Source: an uncultured Christensenella sp. (GTDB lineage: Bacteria > Bacillota > Clostridia > Christensenellales > UBA1242). Taken from it: a stretch of DNA of 44,335 bases. A program made the position numbers and the translations under genes. The notes beneath the pieces were generated by a model that worked only from the letters and a program-made list of their open reading frames with translations, did no database searches and was not told where the DNA came from. The first letter of the stretch is position 1, and each line of letters opens with the position of its first letter. Below, one piece after another: positions 7,626 to 14,986 of this stretch. The stretch spans positions 159,000-203,334 of the forward strand of contig CAJTYR010000003.1 of assembly GCA_910584295.1 (NCBI GenBank). Direction: 5' to 3'.

Positions 7626-7654
7626 TTGATTTTTTTTTAATTCTCGTATATAAT
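7626..7654 (+). promoter_or_regulatory. Sigma-A promoter of the candidate small RNA
   Basis: -35 TTGATT (7626-7631), 17-bp spacer, consensus -10 TATAAT (7649-7654), pointing right between two leftward genes. No plus-strand protein gene follows; the next plus-strand signal is the terminator at 7697-7723. Confidence 0.7.
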
Positions 7655-7660
7655 AATAAT

Positions 7661-7723
7661 AATCCATAGACATGGAGGGAGATGGTTTGTCCATCGGCGC
7701 ACCTACAAGGGTGCGCTTTTTTT
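7661..7723 (+). ncRNA. Candidate phage small RNA of about 63 nt
   Basis: A consensus promoter (7626-7654) and an intrinsic terminator bracket a short transcript that folds into three successive hairpins: CCAT/ATGG (7663-7674), GATGG/CCATC (7681-7695) and the terminator stem GCGCACC/GGTGCGC (7697-7716) with seven T. The end is antisense to the stop codon of the DUF3800 gene (7722-7724). Alternatively it encodes a 34-aa peptide from ATG 7681, but the spacing to GGAGG is only 3 nt and the frame runs through the terminator. Confidence 0.6.
7697..7723 (+). terminator. Intrinsic terminator of the small RNA
   Basis: Stem GCGCACC/GGTGCGC with a 6-nt loop and seven T at 7717-7723. It works only on the plus strand: on the minus strand no T run follows. 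Confidence 0.85.
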
Positions 7724-8510
7724 ATGGGATTTTCTTTAATCCATAACCCCAGTATTTTGTTCCATGTTTATATATTTTGGGAATAACTAAATTTATTAGT
7801 TTATTTCCAAAACTTTCCGGATCATCCTTCGGTTTTAACTTATATTTAACAAGAATTCTATTTCTAATATTAGTAACTAGTAAATCTGCGATTTGTAAAC
7901 CGGCAATATTGGCTGATTTTGGTTTGATCTTTATTTCTATAGAAGATAGATATTCTCGTATTTCTTCTCCACTGATAAAGTTTGTTCCTTTTGTATAAAA
8001 GTTTCTATACACTTGGGATAATTTATAATCATCTTGTTTGTTTCGTGATTCTATTAAAATGTCGCCAACAGCACTCTTGTCTTTTAAAAAGATTTGATAT
8101 TTTTCCATTAAAACTTCTAAACAAAAATTATATGGATGTTTTGCCAAACTTCCATAGGTTTCAATAATTTCTTTTTTATCAATCAAAACTGAAATAATTG
8201 AAAATTGCCATTTCTCCAAATAAGAAAATAATTCATTGTTAAAATTTTTCTGTATTTCTTCATTTTTTAAGACACCAAATCTTCCTCTAAAATTGATCAT
8301 GTCTTTTCTATGCAAGATGGTAGGATTGTCTGCATTTTTGCCAAAATATTTTTCTTTAAGAGATTCAAAATCTTCAGAGAAAGTATTATTTACATAATCT
8401 AAATCAAAAATTACTCCTGTTAGACATAAAAATCTATTGTTTTCTCCGGCGGCAATACCTGTGTCAGAATTGCCACTTTCATCGACATACATACGATATT
8501 TTGTTGACAC
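7722..8510 (-). CDS. DUF3800 domain-containing protein
   Basis: A 262-aa protein with the DUF3800 pattern: YVDESG near residue 8, a mid-chain LIDKKE strand, and GLQIADLL near residue 205. The family is thought to have an RNase H-like fold with acidic catalytic residues (Asp9, Glu10 and Asp208 are candidates). It occurs in phage and defence contexts, but no activity is established. It is the last gene of the repressor operon, 7 bp behind a small membrane-protein gene, so it should be made in the lysogen. A role in superinfection immunity is inference. Confidence 0.85.
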   Translation of the reverse strand: MSTKYRMYVDESGNSDTGIAAGENNRFLCLTGVIFDLDYVNNTFSEDFESLKEKYFGKNADNPTILHRKDMINFRGRFGVLKNEEIQKNFNNELFSYLEKWQFSIISVLIDKKEIIETYGSLAKHPYNFCLEVLMEKYQIFLKDKSAVGDILIESRNKQDDYKLSQVYRNFYTKGTNFISGEEIREYLSSIEIKIKPKSANIAGLQIADLLVTNIRNRILVKYKLKPKDDPESFGNKLINLVIPKIYKHGTKYWGYGLKKIP

Positions 8511-8517
8511 CTTATGC

Positions 8518-8853
8518 TCACTCCTTATTTTTCTCTAATTTACTAATTTGTTTCTCTAATCTCTCAACTCTTTCATTCACAATTTCATAAAACAATTTGT
8601 TGCTGTTTTGTGTATCATTTTTTGAATTTTCAACTTTATCATTTATAAAATCTGCGACTACAAGGAAGAATATAAATGAAAAGATTGAGATTGTTATAAG
8701 TGTTAGAAACATTACTAGTAGCAACGGAGAGAATTTGGTGTTGAGTAAAAACACAAAAAGAAAAATAGAAAGAATTACTAATATTGAAAAATATACCCAA
8801 GCAAAAATGGTTAGTTTTGTGCCGAAATTCATCTTATTTTTCATCTTCTTCAT
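8518..8853 (-). CDS. Small two-helix membrane protein with coiled-coil tail (B)
   Basis: A 111-aa protein with two predicted membrane helices (about residues 13-36 and 42-70) and a C-terminal tail ending in heptad-like VERLEKQISKLEKN. It overlaps the upstream gene by 20 bp and ends 7 bp before the DUF3800 gene. It has the same layout as its neighbour at 8834-9112, which suggests a duplicated or paired membrane unit. No family recognised. Its place behind the repressor fits a lysogenic conversion or exclusion gene. Confidence 0.8.
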   Translation of the reverse strand: MKKMKNKMNFGTKLTIFAWVYFSILVILSIFLFVFLLNTKFSPLLLVMFLTLITISIFSFIFFLVVADFINDKVENSKNDTQNSNKLFYEIVNERVERLEKQISKLEKNKE

Positions 8854-9112
8854 TCTCCTTTTTCTCTAATTCTTTAATTCTTAGTTCAAGTTCTATAAGT
8901 CTATTACATATTACTTTTGAAATTATAAGAAGAATGAAAAAAGACATAATTCCCACTATAGCCACTCCAATAATAATTATGTGATTTATTTTTGTTGGTT
9001 GAAGAGTTGCAAGCAAAGCCACAACAATAATTGTAAATAAAATTAAAGTTCCCCAAGCAATATAATTTAAGACATCATATATATCAATAGGTTGACCATA
9101 CTTTTTATTCAT
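8834..9112 (-). CDS. Small two-helix membrane protein with coiled-coil tail (A)
   Basis: A 92-aa protein with two predicted membrane helices (about residues 15-37 and 43-66) and a charged C-terminus with leucine heptads (LIELELRIKELEKKEN). It starts 1 bp after the repressor stop codon, so it is translated with the repressor. The function is unknown; the order repressor, membrane protein, membrane protein, DUF3800 reads as one operon. Confidence 0.8.
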   Translation of the reverse strand: MNKKYGQPIDIYDVLNYIAWGTLILFTIIVVALLATLQPTKINHIIIIGVAIVGIMSFFILLIISKVICNRLIELELRIKELEKKENEEDEK

Positions 9113-9113
9113 T

Positions 9114-9740
9114 TTAATAACTCCTTCTAACTTCTTTCACAACTCCCAAGATCGTTATTGGAAGCTCTGCGACTTCTTTGTTTGTAAAGAACATTGGGTC
9201 AAAGTCTGGATTGAGTGGCATCAATGTTATGCCGCTCTCTTTTTTTAATACCTTTTTGAAAGTGCATTCAGTGTGGTTTATAGAAACAGCGCAGAAAGCT
9301 CCACTTTCGCAGTCATCTTGCTTCTTCAAGATAAGGACATCTCCATCTTCAAATTTAGGCATCATAGAATTTCCACGAACTTTCAGCGCAAAAAATTCGT
9401 TTCCGCTTCTTAACCATTCAGAAGGAATTTCTTCTTCATCTTCAATGAAACTATCTTCAATCATATCAATAGGCACACCAGCGGGGATTGTTCCAAAGAC
9501 AGGTATCTTGACAACTTTTCTATTAAGAATAATGCCTTCTGTGTTTTTATCAAGTTCTTTGCCCATCAGATATTCCACTGAAACATTAAAAGCATCGGCT
9601 AGACTTAACAGAATCTCAAAGCTTGGCTCTCTTTTACCAAGTTCATATTGATTTAAAGTGTTAACGGCTATATGAACTTTTTCGCCAAGTTTTGCAAGAG
9701 TCCATCCTTTTTGTTTTCTTAATTCTTTCAATCGATTCAT
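9114..9740 (-). CDS. CI/LexA-type repressor, HTH plus S24 peptidase
   Basis: A 208-aa lysogeny repressor. Residues 1-65 are an XRE-type HTH (TLAKLGEKVHIAVNTLNQYE). The C-terminal S24/LexA domain has the self-cleavage site Ala87-Gly88 in TIPAGVP, nucleophile Ser125 in GNSMMP, and general-base Lys at 162 or 163. It should bind the operators at 9764-9873 as a dimer and be cleaved on RecA activation, making the prophage SOS-inducible. GGAG lies 8 nt before the ATG. It is transcribed from a promoter at 9759-9787. Confidence 0.95.
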   Translation of the reverse strand: MNRLKELRKQKGWTLAKLGEKVHIAVNTLNQYELGKREPSFEILLSLADAFNVSVEYLMGKELDKNTEGIILNRKVVKIPVFGTIPAGVPIDMIEDSFIEDEEEIPSEWLRSGNEFFALKVRGNSMMPKFEDGDVLILKKQDDCESGAFCAVSINHTECTFKKVLKKESGITLMPLNPDFDPMFFTNKEVAELPITILGVVKEVRRSY

Positions 9741-9758
9741 TTTTTTATCTCCAATTAG

Positions 9759-9787
9759 AGAATATCACAAAATGATGAATTATTCAA
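9759..9787 (-). promoter_or_regulatory. Repressor (PRM-like) promoter
   Basis: On the minus strand: -35 TTGAAT (9782-9787), 17-bp spacer, -10 TATTCT (9759-9764) with an upstream TG. A degenerate operator half-site, GATGA (9774-9778), lies in the spacer, so the repressor may control its own gene. Confidence 0.7.
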
Positions 9788-9806
9788 TAAAAAAAATTAA
9801 AAAATA

Positions 9807-9873
9807 TCATCTTTTTGATGAAAATTGGTTGACTTATCTGCAAAACGATGATAAAATATCATCAGAACGATGA
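9807..9873. promoter_or_regulatory. Repressor operator array
   Basis: Two perfect 15-bp palindromes, TCATC-N5-GATGA, lie at 9807-9821 and 9859-9873. A weaker site (TCTGC-N5-GATGA) lies at 9837-9851 and a degenerate one at 9764-9778. The third and fourth flank the -10 of the early promoter. The arrangement is the usual CI/Cro switch between divergent promoters. Confidence 0.8.
9829..9857 (+). promoter_or_regulatory. Early lytic (PR-like) promoter
   Basis: -35 TTGACT (9829-9834), 17-bp spacer, -10 TAAAAT (9852-9857). Operators overlap the spacer and lie just downstream of the -10, so repressor binding should block it. It drives the Cro-like gene and the early operon. Confidence 0.8.
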
Positions 9874-9892
9874 AAAATAAGGGGGTGAGCAA

Positions 9893-10075
9893 ATGAAAAA
9901 ATTAATCGTTTTGAGGAATGAATGTAAATTGACTCAAAAAGAACTTGCAGAGAAGATTGGAGTCAAGTCAAACACTGTTTCCCAATATGAACTTGGCAAG
10001 AGAGAACCAAGCATTCCAATTCTTAAAAAAATTGCTGAAGTTCTTGAATGCACAGTCGATGACTTGATTGACTAA
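9893..10075 (+). CDS. Cro-like XRE-family HTH protein
   Basis: A 60-aa protein that is only an HTH domain (TQKELAEKIGVKSNTVSQYE). It shares the YELGKREPS motif with the CI-type repressor encoded divergently, as expected for a Cro/CI pair that reads the same operators. GGGGGTG lies just before the ATG. It is the first gene of the rightward operon. Confidence 0.9.
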   Translation: MKKLIVLRNECKLTQKELAEKIGVKSNTVSQYELGKREPSIPILKKIAEVLECTVDDLID

Positions 10076-10097
10076 AAAAATTAAAAGGAGAGAAGAG

Positions 10098-10244
10098 ATG
10101 AAAATAGTGATTGACCAAAACGAATCTATGAGAATTATTGAAGAAGCAAAACAAATGGGTAGAACTCAAATGCTTTTCAATTCTCCAAGTTCAATTCGAG
10201 ATGCTGAATTTGATCGCATCCAAAGAATTGTAGAGGGGGTATAG
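10098..10244 (+). CDS. Small early protein, 48 aa
   Basis: A short ORF with AAAGGAG before the ATG (10085-10090) and a stop (TAG) that abuts the next ATG at 10245. The chain starts MKIVIDQNESMRIIEEA. It has no family that I recognise. Strong ribosome site and tight coupling to the next gene support translation. Confidence 0.7.
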   Translation: MKIVIDQNESMRIIEEAKQMGRTQMLFNSPSSIRDAEFDRIQRIVEGV

Positions 10245-10448
10245 ATGGAAAAGGAAGTTTACACAATTAAAGACTTGATGGATAAACTTGGGGTTTGTTA
10301 TACGATTGCAGCCAGGAAGATGAGAGAAGCAAAGGGTTGTAGCGACAGACTTCAAATAAAGGGAATTATCCATAAGTTGGATTGGGAAGATTTTCTCAAT
10401 CGTGGAAAAGCAAAAAAAGACAACACTTCCGAACAAAGTGCTGTCTAA
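10245..10448 (+). CDS. Excisionase-like small DNA-binding protein
   Basis: A 67-aa basic protein starting MEKEVYTIKDLMDKLGV, the pattern of a MerR/Xis-type winged helix: T-x-x-L-x-x-L-G-V, then a basic helix (ARKMREAKG). It may be the excisionase or an early regulator. The ATG directly follows the stop of the previous gene, with GAGGGGGT as ribosome site. Assignment rests on size, motif and position only. Confidence 0.65.
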   Translation: MEKEVYTIKDLMDKLGVCYTIAARKMREAKGCSDRLQIKGIIHKLDWEDFLNRGKAKKDNTSEQSAV

Positions 10449-10509
10449 TTAAGATGGGTGTCGAAGAACATCTTATAGAAATTATATCAAGTTAAAAAGG
10501 AGAAATCAA

Positions 10510-10626
10510 ATGAAAATAGATGAAGTAATCAAAAAAATAAACTTTTTTGAAAATGTTTGCGAAGAACAAAAAGTCGAACCAACACTTGAAAATGCGATTG
10601 TGTTGCATACAAAATGCGGGTGGTGA
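10510..10626 (+). CDS. Small early protein, 38 aa
   Basis: Short ORF starting MKIDEVIKKINFFENV with AAAGGAG 6 nt upstream of the ATG. It ends 2 bp before the start of the Gp157-like gene, and its end region (GGTGGTGAG) supplies that gene's ribosome site. Similar tiny ORFs precede Gp157 genes in Gram-positive phages. Function unknown. The 61-bp gap before it holds a 7-bp hairpin, TAAGATG/CATCTTA. Confidence 0.6.
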   Translation: MKIDEVIKKINFFENVCEEQKVEPTLENAIVLHTKCGW

Positions 10627-10628
10627 GT

Positions 10629-11135
10629 ATGGAAGGATTTAAGCTTTACGAACTTACCAATGAATTGGAACAAGCATACGACTTGCTTATGAATGCAGCC
10701 GATGAAGATGGAGTTGTTCCAGATGACATCAAGGCGGTATTTGATAAGGTCCATACAATGTTTAATGACAAGGTCACAGGAATTGCTCTTATGATAAAGA
10801 GATTGGAAAGCAACATCAATGACTGTAAAAAAGAAGAAGATCGTATAAAGAATATGCGAAAGTCTATGGAAAAGAAAATCGAATACCTTAAGGACTACAT
10901 CATCAACAATATGCAAGCAGTTGGAAAGAAGAAGGTTGAAACTATATCAGCAAAAGTCTGTCTGACAAAATCAGAAGCGGTAAATTTGCTTGATGAAGAA
11001 AAGATTGACAACAAGTTTAAGGTTGAAGAAACAACCATAAAGATTGACAAAAAGGCAATTAAAGAAGCTATAAAAAATGGCGAACAAGTCGAAGGCGCAG
11101 AGTTGGTCGAGAATACCAATTTGCGAATAAATTAA
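10629..11135 (+). CDS. Siphovirus Gp157-family protein
   Basis: A 168-aa protein of the Gp157 family, which is common in Streptococcus and other Bacillota phages, next to recombination genes. It starts FKLYELTNELEQAYDLL and continues through a long amphipathic helix (about residues 50-100, MIKRLESNINDCKKEEDRIKNM cut by charged residues) to a C-terminal VEETTIKIDKKAIKEAIKNG segment. ATG 10629 is preferred over 10614, which overlaps the previous gene. Its role in replication or recombination is not established. Confidence 0.85.
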   Translation: MEGFKLYELTNELEQAYDLLMNAADEDGVVPDDIKAVFDKVHTMFNDKVTGIALMIKRLESNINDCKKEEDRIKNMRKSMEKKIEYLKDYIINNMQAVGKKKVETISAKVCLTKSEAVNLLDEEKIDNKFKVEETTIKIDKKAIKEAIKNGEQVEGAELVENTNLRIN

Positions 11136-11147
11136 GGAGAAAAGAAA

Positions 11148-11801
11148 ATGAACATTTATCAAAAAATCAATGAATTAAAGAAAACAATCACAAATTTCAC
11201 AAAAGATTCAAAAACAGAAGGAAAGGGTTCTTACACATATACATCGGGTTCGCAGATACTTTCTGCAATAAAAAGCAAAATGGAAGAGCTACAGTTATTG
11301 CTCTTGCCAGTCAGTGTAAAACATAGGTCAAGCGAAACATTCGACTACAAAACATCTTCTGGATATGAAAAAACGGATTTTATCGTTCAAGGTGATATGA
11401 CCTATGAATGGATAAATGCGGAGAATCCGGAAGAAAGACAGAAGGTTGAGTTTCAGTTCTATGGACAACAAAATGACATTTCAAAAGCATTTGGTTCAGG
11501 ACTTACTTACTCTGAAAGATATATCTTGCTTAAGTCATTGGGGGTTCCAACAGATGAGGAAGATCCTGATAGGAGAACAGAAGATAAAACCAGAAATAAG
11601 AATGCAAGAAAAAACGATGAAGAGTCAGAGACACCAAAGGTTATTTGTGATAGATGTCACAAAGAAATCAAAGGTGTAAAGAAGAAAGATGGAACAATCG
11701 TTTCAGCGGAGCAAGTTAAAGAAAAATGCAAAGGTCTTTGCACAGAGTGTTATAAAGAAGAAACACAACCAACAAAAGAAATAAAGGAAGTGGAGGTTTA
11801 A
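11148..11801 (+). CDS. ERF-family single-strand annealing protein
   Basis: A 217-aa phage recombinase. The ERF domain covers about residues 1-140, with YTSGSQIL near residue 30, and the family's G-S-G-L-T-Y-S-E-R-Y pattern near 118-128 (FGSGLTYSERYILL). ERF proteins anneal complementary single strands. The C-terminus adds a four-Cys zinc-binding tail (CDRC and CTEC, near residues 168-205). It precedes the SSB gene by 1 bp, the usual annealase plus SSB pair. Confidence 0.9.
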   Translation: MNIYQKINELKKTITNFTKDSKTEGKGSYTYTSGSQILSAIKSKMEELQLLLLPVSVKHRSSETFDYKTSSGYEKTDFIVQGDMTYEWINAENPEERQKVEFQFYGQQNDISKAFGSGLTYSERYILLKSLGVPTDEEDPDRRTEDKTRNKNARKNDEESETPKVICDRCHKEIKGVKKKDGTIVSAEQVKEKCKGLCTECYKEETQPTKEIKEVEV

Positions 11802-11802
11802 G

Positions 11803-12195
11803 ATGAACAAAGTAATTCAAATTGGAAGAACAACAAAAGATATTGATTTTTCAACAAACAACAATGGAACTGCTGTTGCAAGATTTACGATTGCGGTTGA
11901 CAGAAAATATAAAAACCAAGACGGAGAGAAAGAAACAGATTTCTTGAATTGTGTTGCTTTTGGCAATGTTGCTGAAAGAATCAACAAGTATGTAAAAAAA
12001 GGACACAAAATAGGGATTGAAGGCGAAATCCGAACAGGTTCTTATGAAAATGAAAAAGGTGAAAAAAGATATTCATTCGGAATCCAAGTGAATGAAGTTG
12101 AATTTCTTGAAAAAAAGAATGGTGATGCACAAGGTTCATCTGACACTCCACCAGAACTTACAGAAATTGAAGATGATGATTCTCTTCCATTCTAG
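11803..12195 (+). CDS. ssb: Single-stranded DNA-binding protein
   Basis: A 130-aa SSB. The OB fold starts MNKVIQIGRTTKDI and includes FTIAVDRKY and the DFLNCVAFGNVAE segment. The short linker ends in the acidic tip DDDSLPF, which recruits partner proteins. It should coat single-stranded DNA during phage replication and ERF annealing. It is shorter than host SSBs (about 145-170 aa) because the linker is short. Confidence 0.95.
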   Translation: MNKVIQIGRTTKDIDFSTNNNGTAVARFTIAVDRKYKNQDGEKETDFLNCVAFGNVAERINKYVKKGHKIGIEGEIRTGSYENEKGEKRYSFGIQVNEVEFLEKKNGDAQGSSDTPPELTEIEDDDSLPF

Positions 12196-12203
12196 GGGGC
12201 AGT

Positions 12204-12767
12204 ATGATTGCTAGATTGAAAGTTGAAAATCCAAGCTTAAAAGCCGATTTTAATGGCGATTGGGAGTTATCATTCAAAGTTAATCAAGAAAGTGTTTTTG
12301 GGGCAAAGAATACCATCCTTGCCCTTAAAAACAACAAGAAACAACTTGAAATTGAGTTGGACTTTGCAAAAAAGAAAAGGACACTTGATCAGAATGCACT
12401 GCTCTGGCAGTTGTTGACCATTTATTCCAAAGAGATTGCCGGTGGAAGAAAAAACGGAGAAAATACCGCCGAAGATTTGTATTACAAAGCAATCAACAAG
12501 TATGGACAAGACACCATTGTTTTGGTCGAAGAAGGCGCTGAACAAATACTTAAAAAAGTATATAAAAAGGTTTACATCATTGACAAAACAATTACCAGGG
12601 GAAAAACCTACAGCAAGTGCAGATGTGTGATTGGGAGTTCAAATTATGACACCAAAGAGATGTCAGATTTGATTGATGGTGTTCTTGATGAAATGTCAAG
12701 AGCAGGTATCAATACCGATGAAAAAATTATGCTTGAAAACGAGTGGAGGGAGTATGGCAGAAGATAA
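12204..12767 (+). CDS. NinB-like recombination protein
   Basis: A 187-aa protein. The KKRTLDQNALLWQLL motif near residues 54-68 is characteristic of NinB-type and related phage recombination proteins. The C-terminus has SSNYDTKEMSDLIDGVLDE, found in the Clostridia phage versions. NinB of lambda acts in recombination mediation with single-stranded DNA. Position directly after SSB supports this. An HNH-type nuclease relative has also been proposed for similar proteins. Confidence 0.65.
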   Translation: MIARLKVENPSLKADFNGDWELSFKVNQESVFGAKNTILALKNNKKQLEIELDFAKKKRTLDQNALLWQLLTIYSKEIAGGRKNGENTAEDLYYKAINKYGQDTIVLVEEGAEQILKKVYKKVYIIDKTITRGKTYSKCRCVIGSSNYDTKEMSDLIDGVLDEMSRAGINTDEKIMLENEWREYGRR

Positions 12768-13083
12768 GTTTGAAAATGATGCTCAATTGAGAGAAATGGC
12801 ATCAATGCTCGCTGATTATTGGCTCTCAAAAGGCGATATATGTAAGATGTTTCACATTGGAAATGAAAGAGTGGCAAGAGCAAAAGTTTCTGTAATTGCA
12901 CAAAAATTGCCTGTGATTTCAAGTTCCAAGAGAGAAGGTTATAAAATCGCAACAGATGAAGATGCCATTGAGCTTTTGATAAGAGCAGATAATGAAATCA
13001 AAAGTAGGATTGAAGAGCTTGAAAAGAGAAGAAAACCACTTCAAGAAGCAATCCAAAAACGAAAAGTCGCAGGGGAAAGTTAA
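12754..13083 (+). CDS. Small HTH-like early protein
   Basis: A 109-aa protein, reading MAEDKFENDAQLREMASML at the start. The middle has an HTH-like segment (SKGDICKMFHIGNERVARAKV), and the C-terminus is a charged helix (IKSRIEELEKRRKPLQEAI). ATG 12754 is chosen because GGAGGG lies 5 nt upstream; the frame is open further but without a ribosome site. It overlaps the NinB-like gene by 14 bp. Perhaps a DNA-binding accessory of replication; no family recognised. Confidence 0.7.
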   Translation: MAEDKFENDAQLREMASMLADYWLSKGDICKMFHIGNERVARAKVSVIAQKLPVISSSKREGYKIATDEDAIELLIRADNEIKSRIEELEKRRKPLQEAIQKRKVAGES

Positions 13084-13092
13084 GGAGAAAAA

Positions 13093-13740
13093 ATGAAAAA
13101 TTTTATGTTTTATGGTTCTTACCACGAAGCAGTCAAAGAACTTCCAGATGAAGAGCAAGGAGCAGTTTATAAGGCAATTTTAGACTATGCATTCGAGCAA
13201 AAATTACCCGATTTGAATGGAGTTGCAAAAGCAATCTTTGTTCTTGTAAAACCAAGCATTGATACTGCGATTAAGAACTATGAAAATGGAAAGCAAGGTG
13301 GTAGACCATTAAAAAATAACCCAAATGAAAACCTAGAAGAAATCCAAAACATAACCCAAACAGAAACCCAAAGCAAAAGCGAAACGGAAACCGAAGATAC
13401 AACCGAAACACAAACCTTATTAAAGATAAAAGATAAAAGAAATATAGATGTTTTCAAAAAGAAAGATGAGAAAGAAAAAGTTTTTATTCCACCAACACTT
13501 GAAGAGATTATCGAGTATGCAAATGAAAGACAGAGTTCTGTTGACCCACAAAGATTTTATGATTTCTTCACTGCCGATGATGATCCAAAGAAACATTGGA
13601 TTGACAGCAAGGGAAACAGAGTAAAGAACTGGAAACAAAAACTCATTACTTGGGAAACACAAGGGAGAAAGGTTGTTGATAAATCTTCAACAGGAAGTCA
13701 GTTGGAACAAGCTGCAATAAGGTTGGGGGTGAGCAGATGA
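13093..13740 (+). CDS. DUF6291-type replication initiation/organizer protein
   Basis: A 215-aa protein. The N-terminal 75 residues (FYGSYHEAVKELPDEEQG, then a KPSIDTAIKNYENGKQGGR motif) match the DUF6291 pattern found at the start of many Clostridia phage replication proteins. A Thr/Gln/Glu-rich low-complexity linker follows (about residues 82-115). The end (KHWIDSKGNRVKNWKQKLITWE) is the C-terminal motif of phage replisome organizers. It probably binds the phage origin. It overlaps the helicase-loader-like gene by 4 bp. Confidence 0.75.
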   Translation: MKNFMFYGSYHEAVKELPDEEQGAVYKAILDYAFEQKLPDLNGVAKAIFVLVKPSIDTAIKNYENGKQGGRPLKNNPNENLEEIQNITQTETQSKSETETEDTTETQTLLKIKDKRNIDVFKKKDEKEKVFIPPTLEEIIEYANERQSSVDPQRFYDFFTADDDPKKHWIDSKGNRVKNWKQKLITWETQGRKVVDKSSTGSQLEQAAIRLGVSR

Positions 13741-14267
13741 AAAAAGAAGAATTACTCAAAGTATATGCTTGTGCTGAAGCTTTGTGGTCAAGCTTCAAGA
13801 TTCCAAAATCAGATATTGAAGCGAGAGTTTTCGACAATGTTTGGTTCAGTTGCTTAAAGGCATACGATACAAATGTTGTTTTGGTTGCATTGAGAGAATA
13901 TGCAAGAGAGAATGATTTCTGCAATATTGCGAAAGTCAGCGATTTGTGTGAGAAGTTTACTCAAATGGCAAATGGAACTTGGATTGATGTGGAAAAAGTA
14001 TTGACCGAAATTCGCAGAGCAATTTCTGGCGGTGGTGATTATAAAGAGAGATTTGCAAAATTATCGCCATTCGCACAGCAAATTGTTGAGCATCCTGGTT
14101 TTCTGGGGAAGTGGGCAATGACTGTGTCAAGCGATGTTGACACTGTGATAATGAGCAATTTGAGAAAGAAAATTCAAAATGTTCTGTCAAGGAACAGAGA
14201 TGAAAAGATTGTAAACAAGTTGATTGAAATTGGAGATGCAGATGAGAAAAAGTATCTTACAGACTGA
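13737..14267 (+). CDS. Putative replicative helicase loader/inhibitor (G39P-like)
   Basis: A 176-aa helical protein. Its first 70 residues (alternating helices, W-x-x-F-K-I-P and the segment WFSCLKAYDTNVVLVALREYA) follow the pattern of SPP1 G39P-type N-terminal domains, which load the host DnaB-type helicase. The rest is a long helical tail. It follows the replisome organizer with an ATGA overlap. There is no phage helicase gene in this window, so the phage probably recruits the host enzyme. Assignment is moderate. Confidence 0.6.
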   Translation: MKKEELLKVYACAEALWSSFKIPKSDIEARVFDNVWFSCLKAYDTNVVLVALREYARENDFCNIAKVSDLCEKFTQMANGTWIDVEKVLTEIRRAISGGGDYKERFAKLSPFAQQIVEHPGFLGKWAMTVSSDVDTVIMSNLRKKIQNVLSRNRDEKIVNKLIEIGDADEKKYLTD

Positions 14268-14529
14268 CAAAGAATGTTTTATTTGTCATACAGAGAGAAA
14301 CTTACATTTTCATCACATCTATTTCGGAACAGGTCGCAGAGAGATTAGCGACAAAAATGGTTTTACTTGTTATCTTTGCTATGAGCATCACGAAGGCACG
14401 TTTGGTGTTCACGGTAAGTTTGGAAAAGAGATAGACTTATTCTTGAAAAGAGAATGTCAGAAGAAATTTGAAAAGTCGAAAAGTCGTGAAGAATTTATGC
14501 GACTTATTGGGAGAAATTATTGTGAGTGA
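14242..14529 (+). CDS. HNH-like zinc-binding phage protein
   Basis: A 95-aa protein with CFIC near residue 11, NLHFHHIYFGTG near 20, and CYLCYEHH near 43. Paired Cys-x2-Cys with a His-His segment is the layout of HNH/NinG-type small nucleases and of Ref-like recombination proteins. A metal-dependent endonuclease role is likely but not proven. Start ATG 14242 has GGAG 6 nt upstream and overlaps the loader gene by 26 bp. Confidence 0.7.
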   Translation: MRKSILQTDKECFICHTERNLHFHHIYFGTGRREISDKNGFTCYLCYEHHEGTFGVHGKFGKEIDLFLKRECQKKFEKSKSREEFMRLIGRNYCE

Positions 14530-14986
14530 TGAAGAGATGTTTGAGAAAAATAGAAACTTGGTTTATTTTTTTGTAAACAAACACTATCCAAAGTTTCGCA
14601 ATGATGAAGATGTGATCCAAACAGGATTTTTAGGATTATGGAAGGCTTGTCAAAATTTTGACAAAAGTCGTGGCATTAAATTTAGTGCCTTTGCAACGAA
14701 GTGCATATTGAATGAGATTGGAATGCTTATGAAAATGCAAAACAAACACATTGAAGTCATTAGTTTGGAAGATTTATCAGTAGAACCTGGCACAGATTGG
14801 GAAGTCAGAGAAATCAATTTTCCTTTTGAAATGTTTTCTGGGAAGAAAAGACAATATCTGGAACTCTTGTCCAAAGGAGAAAAAAACATTCACGAGAAGT
14901 TAGGTGTCTCAAGAGAGTTGTTAAGGCGATGGAGAAGAGAGATTGCCGAAAGGTTAAAAGGAGCAGGTTATGAATATGTTGGATAG
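14522..14986 (+). CDS. Sigma-70-family phage sigma-like factor
   Basis: A 154-aa protein starting at GTG 14522, with GGGAG 8 nt upstream. Region 2 reads YPKFRNDEDVIQTGFLGLWKA and then FDKSRGIKFSAFATKCILNEI, the core-RNA-polymerase and -10 binding segments. A short C-terminal HTH (LGVSRELLRRWRREIAERL) stands in for region 4. It may redirect host polymerase to phage middle or late promoters such as the region at 22550. The gene overlaps the HNH gene by 8 bp. Confidence 0.85.
   Translation: MSDEEMFEKNRNLVYFFVNKHYPKFRNDEDVIQTGFLGLWKACQNFDKSRGIKFSAFATKCILNEIGMLMKMQNKHIEVISLEDLSVEPGTDWEVREINFPFEMFSGKKRQYLELLSKGEKNIHEKLGVSRELLRRWRREIAERLKGAGYEYVG

Noticed and set aside
7681..7785. 34-aa peptide gene inside the small RNA (type I toxin-like)
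   Set aside because: GGAGG is only 3 nt from the ATG and the frame runs through the terminator, so a noncoding RNA is the better reading. Not fully excluded.
10449..10509. Terminator at the TAAGATG/CATCTTA hairpin
   Set aside because: No T run follows and the next gene continues the early operon.
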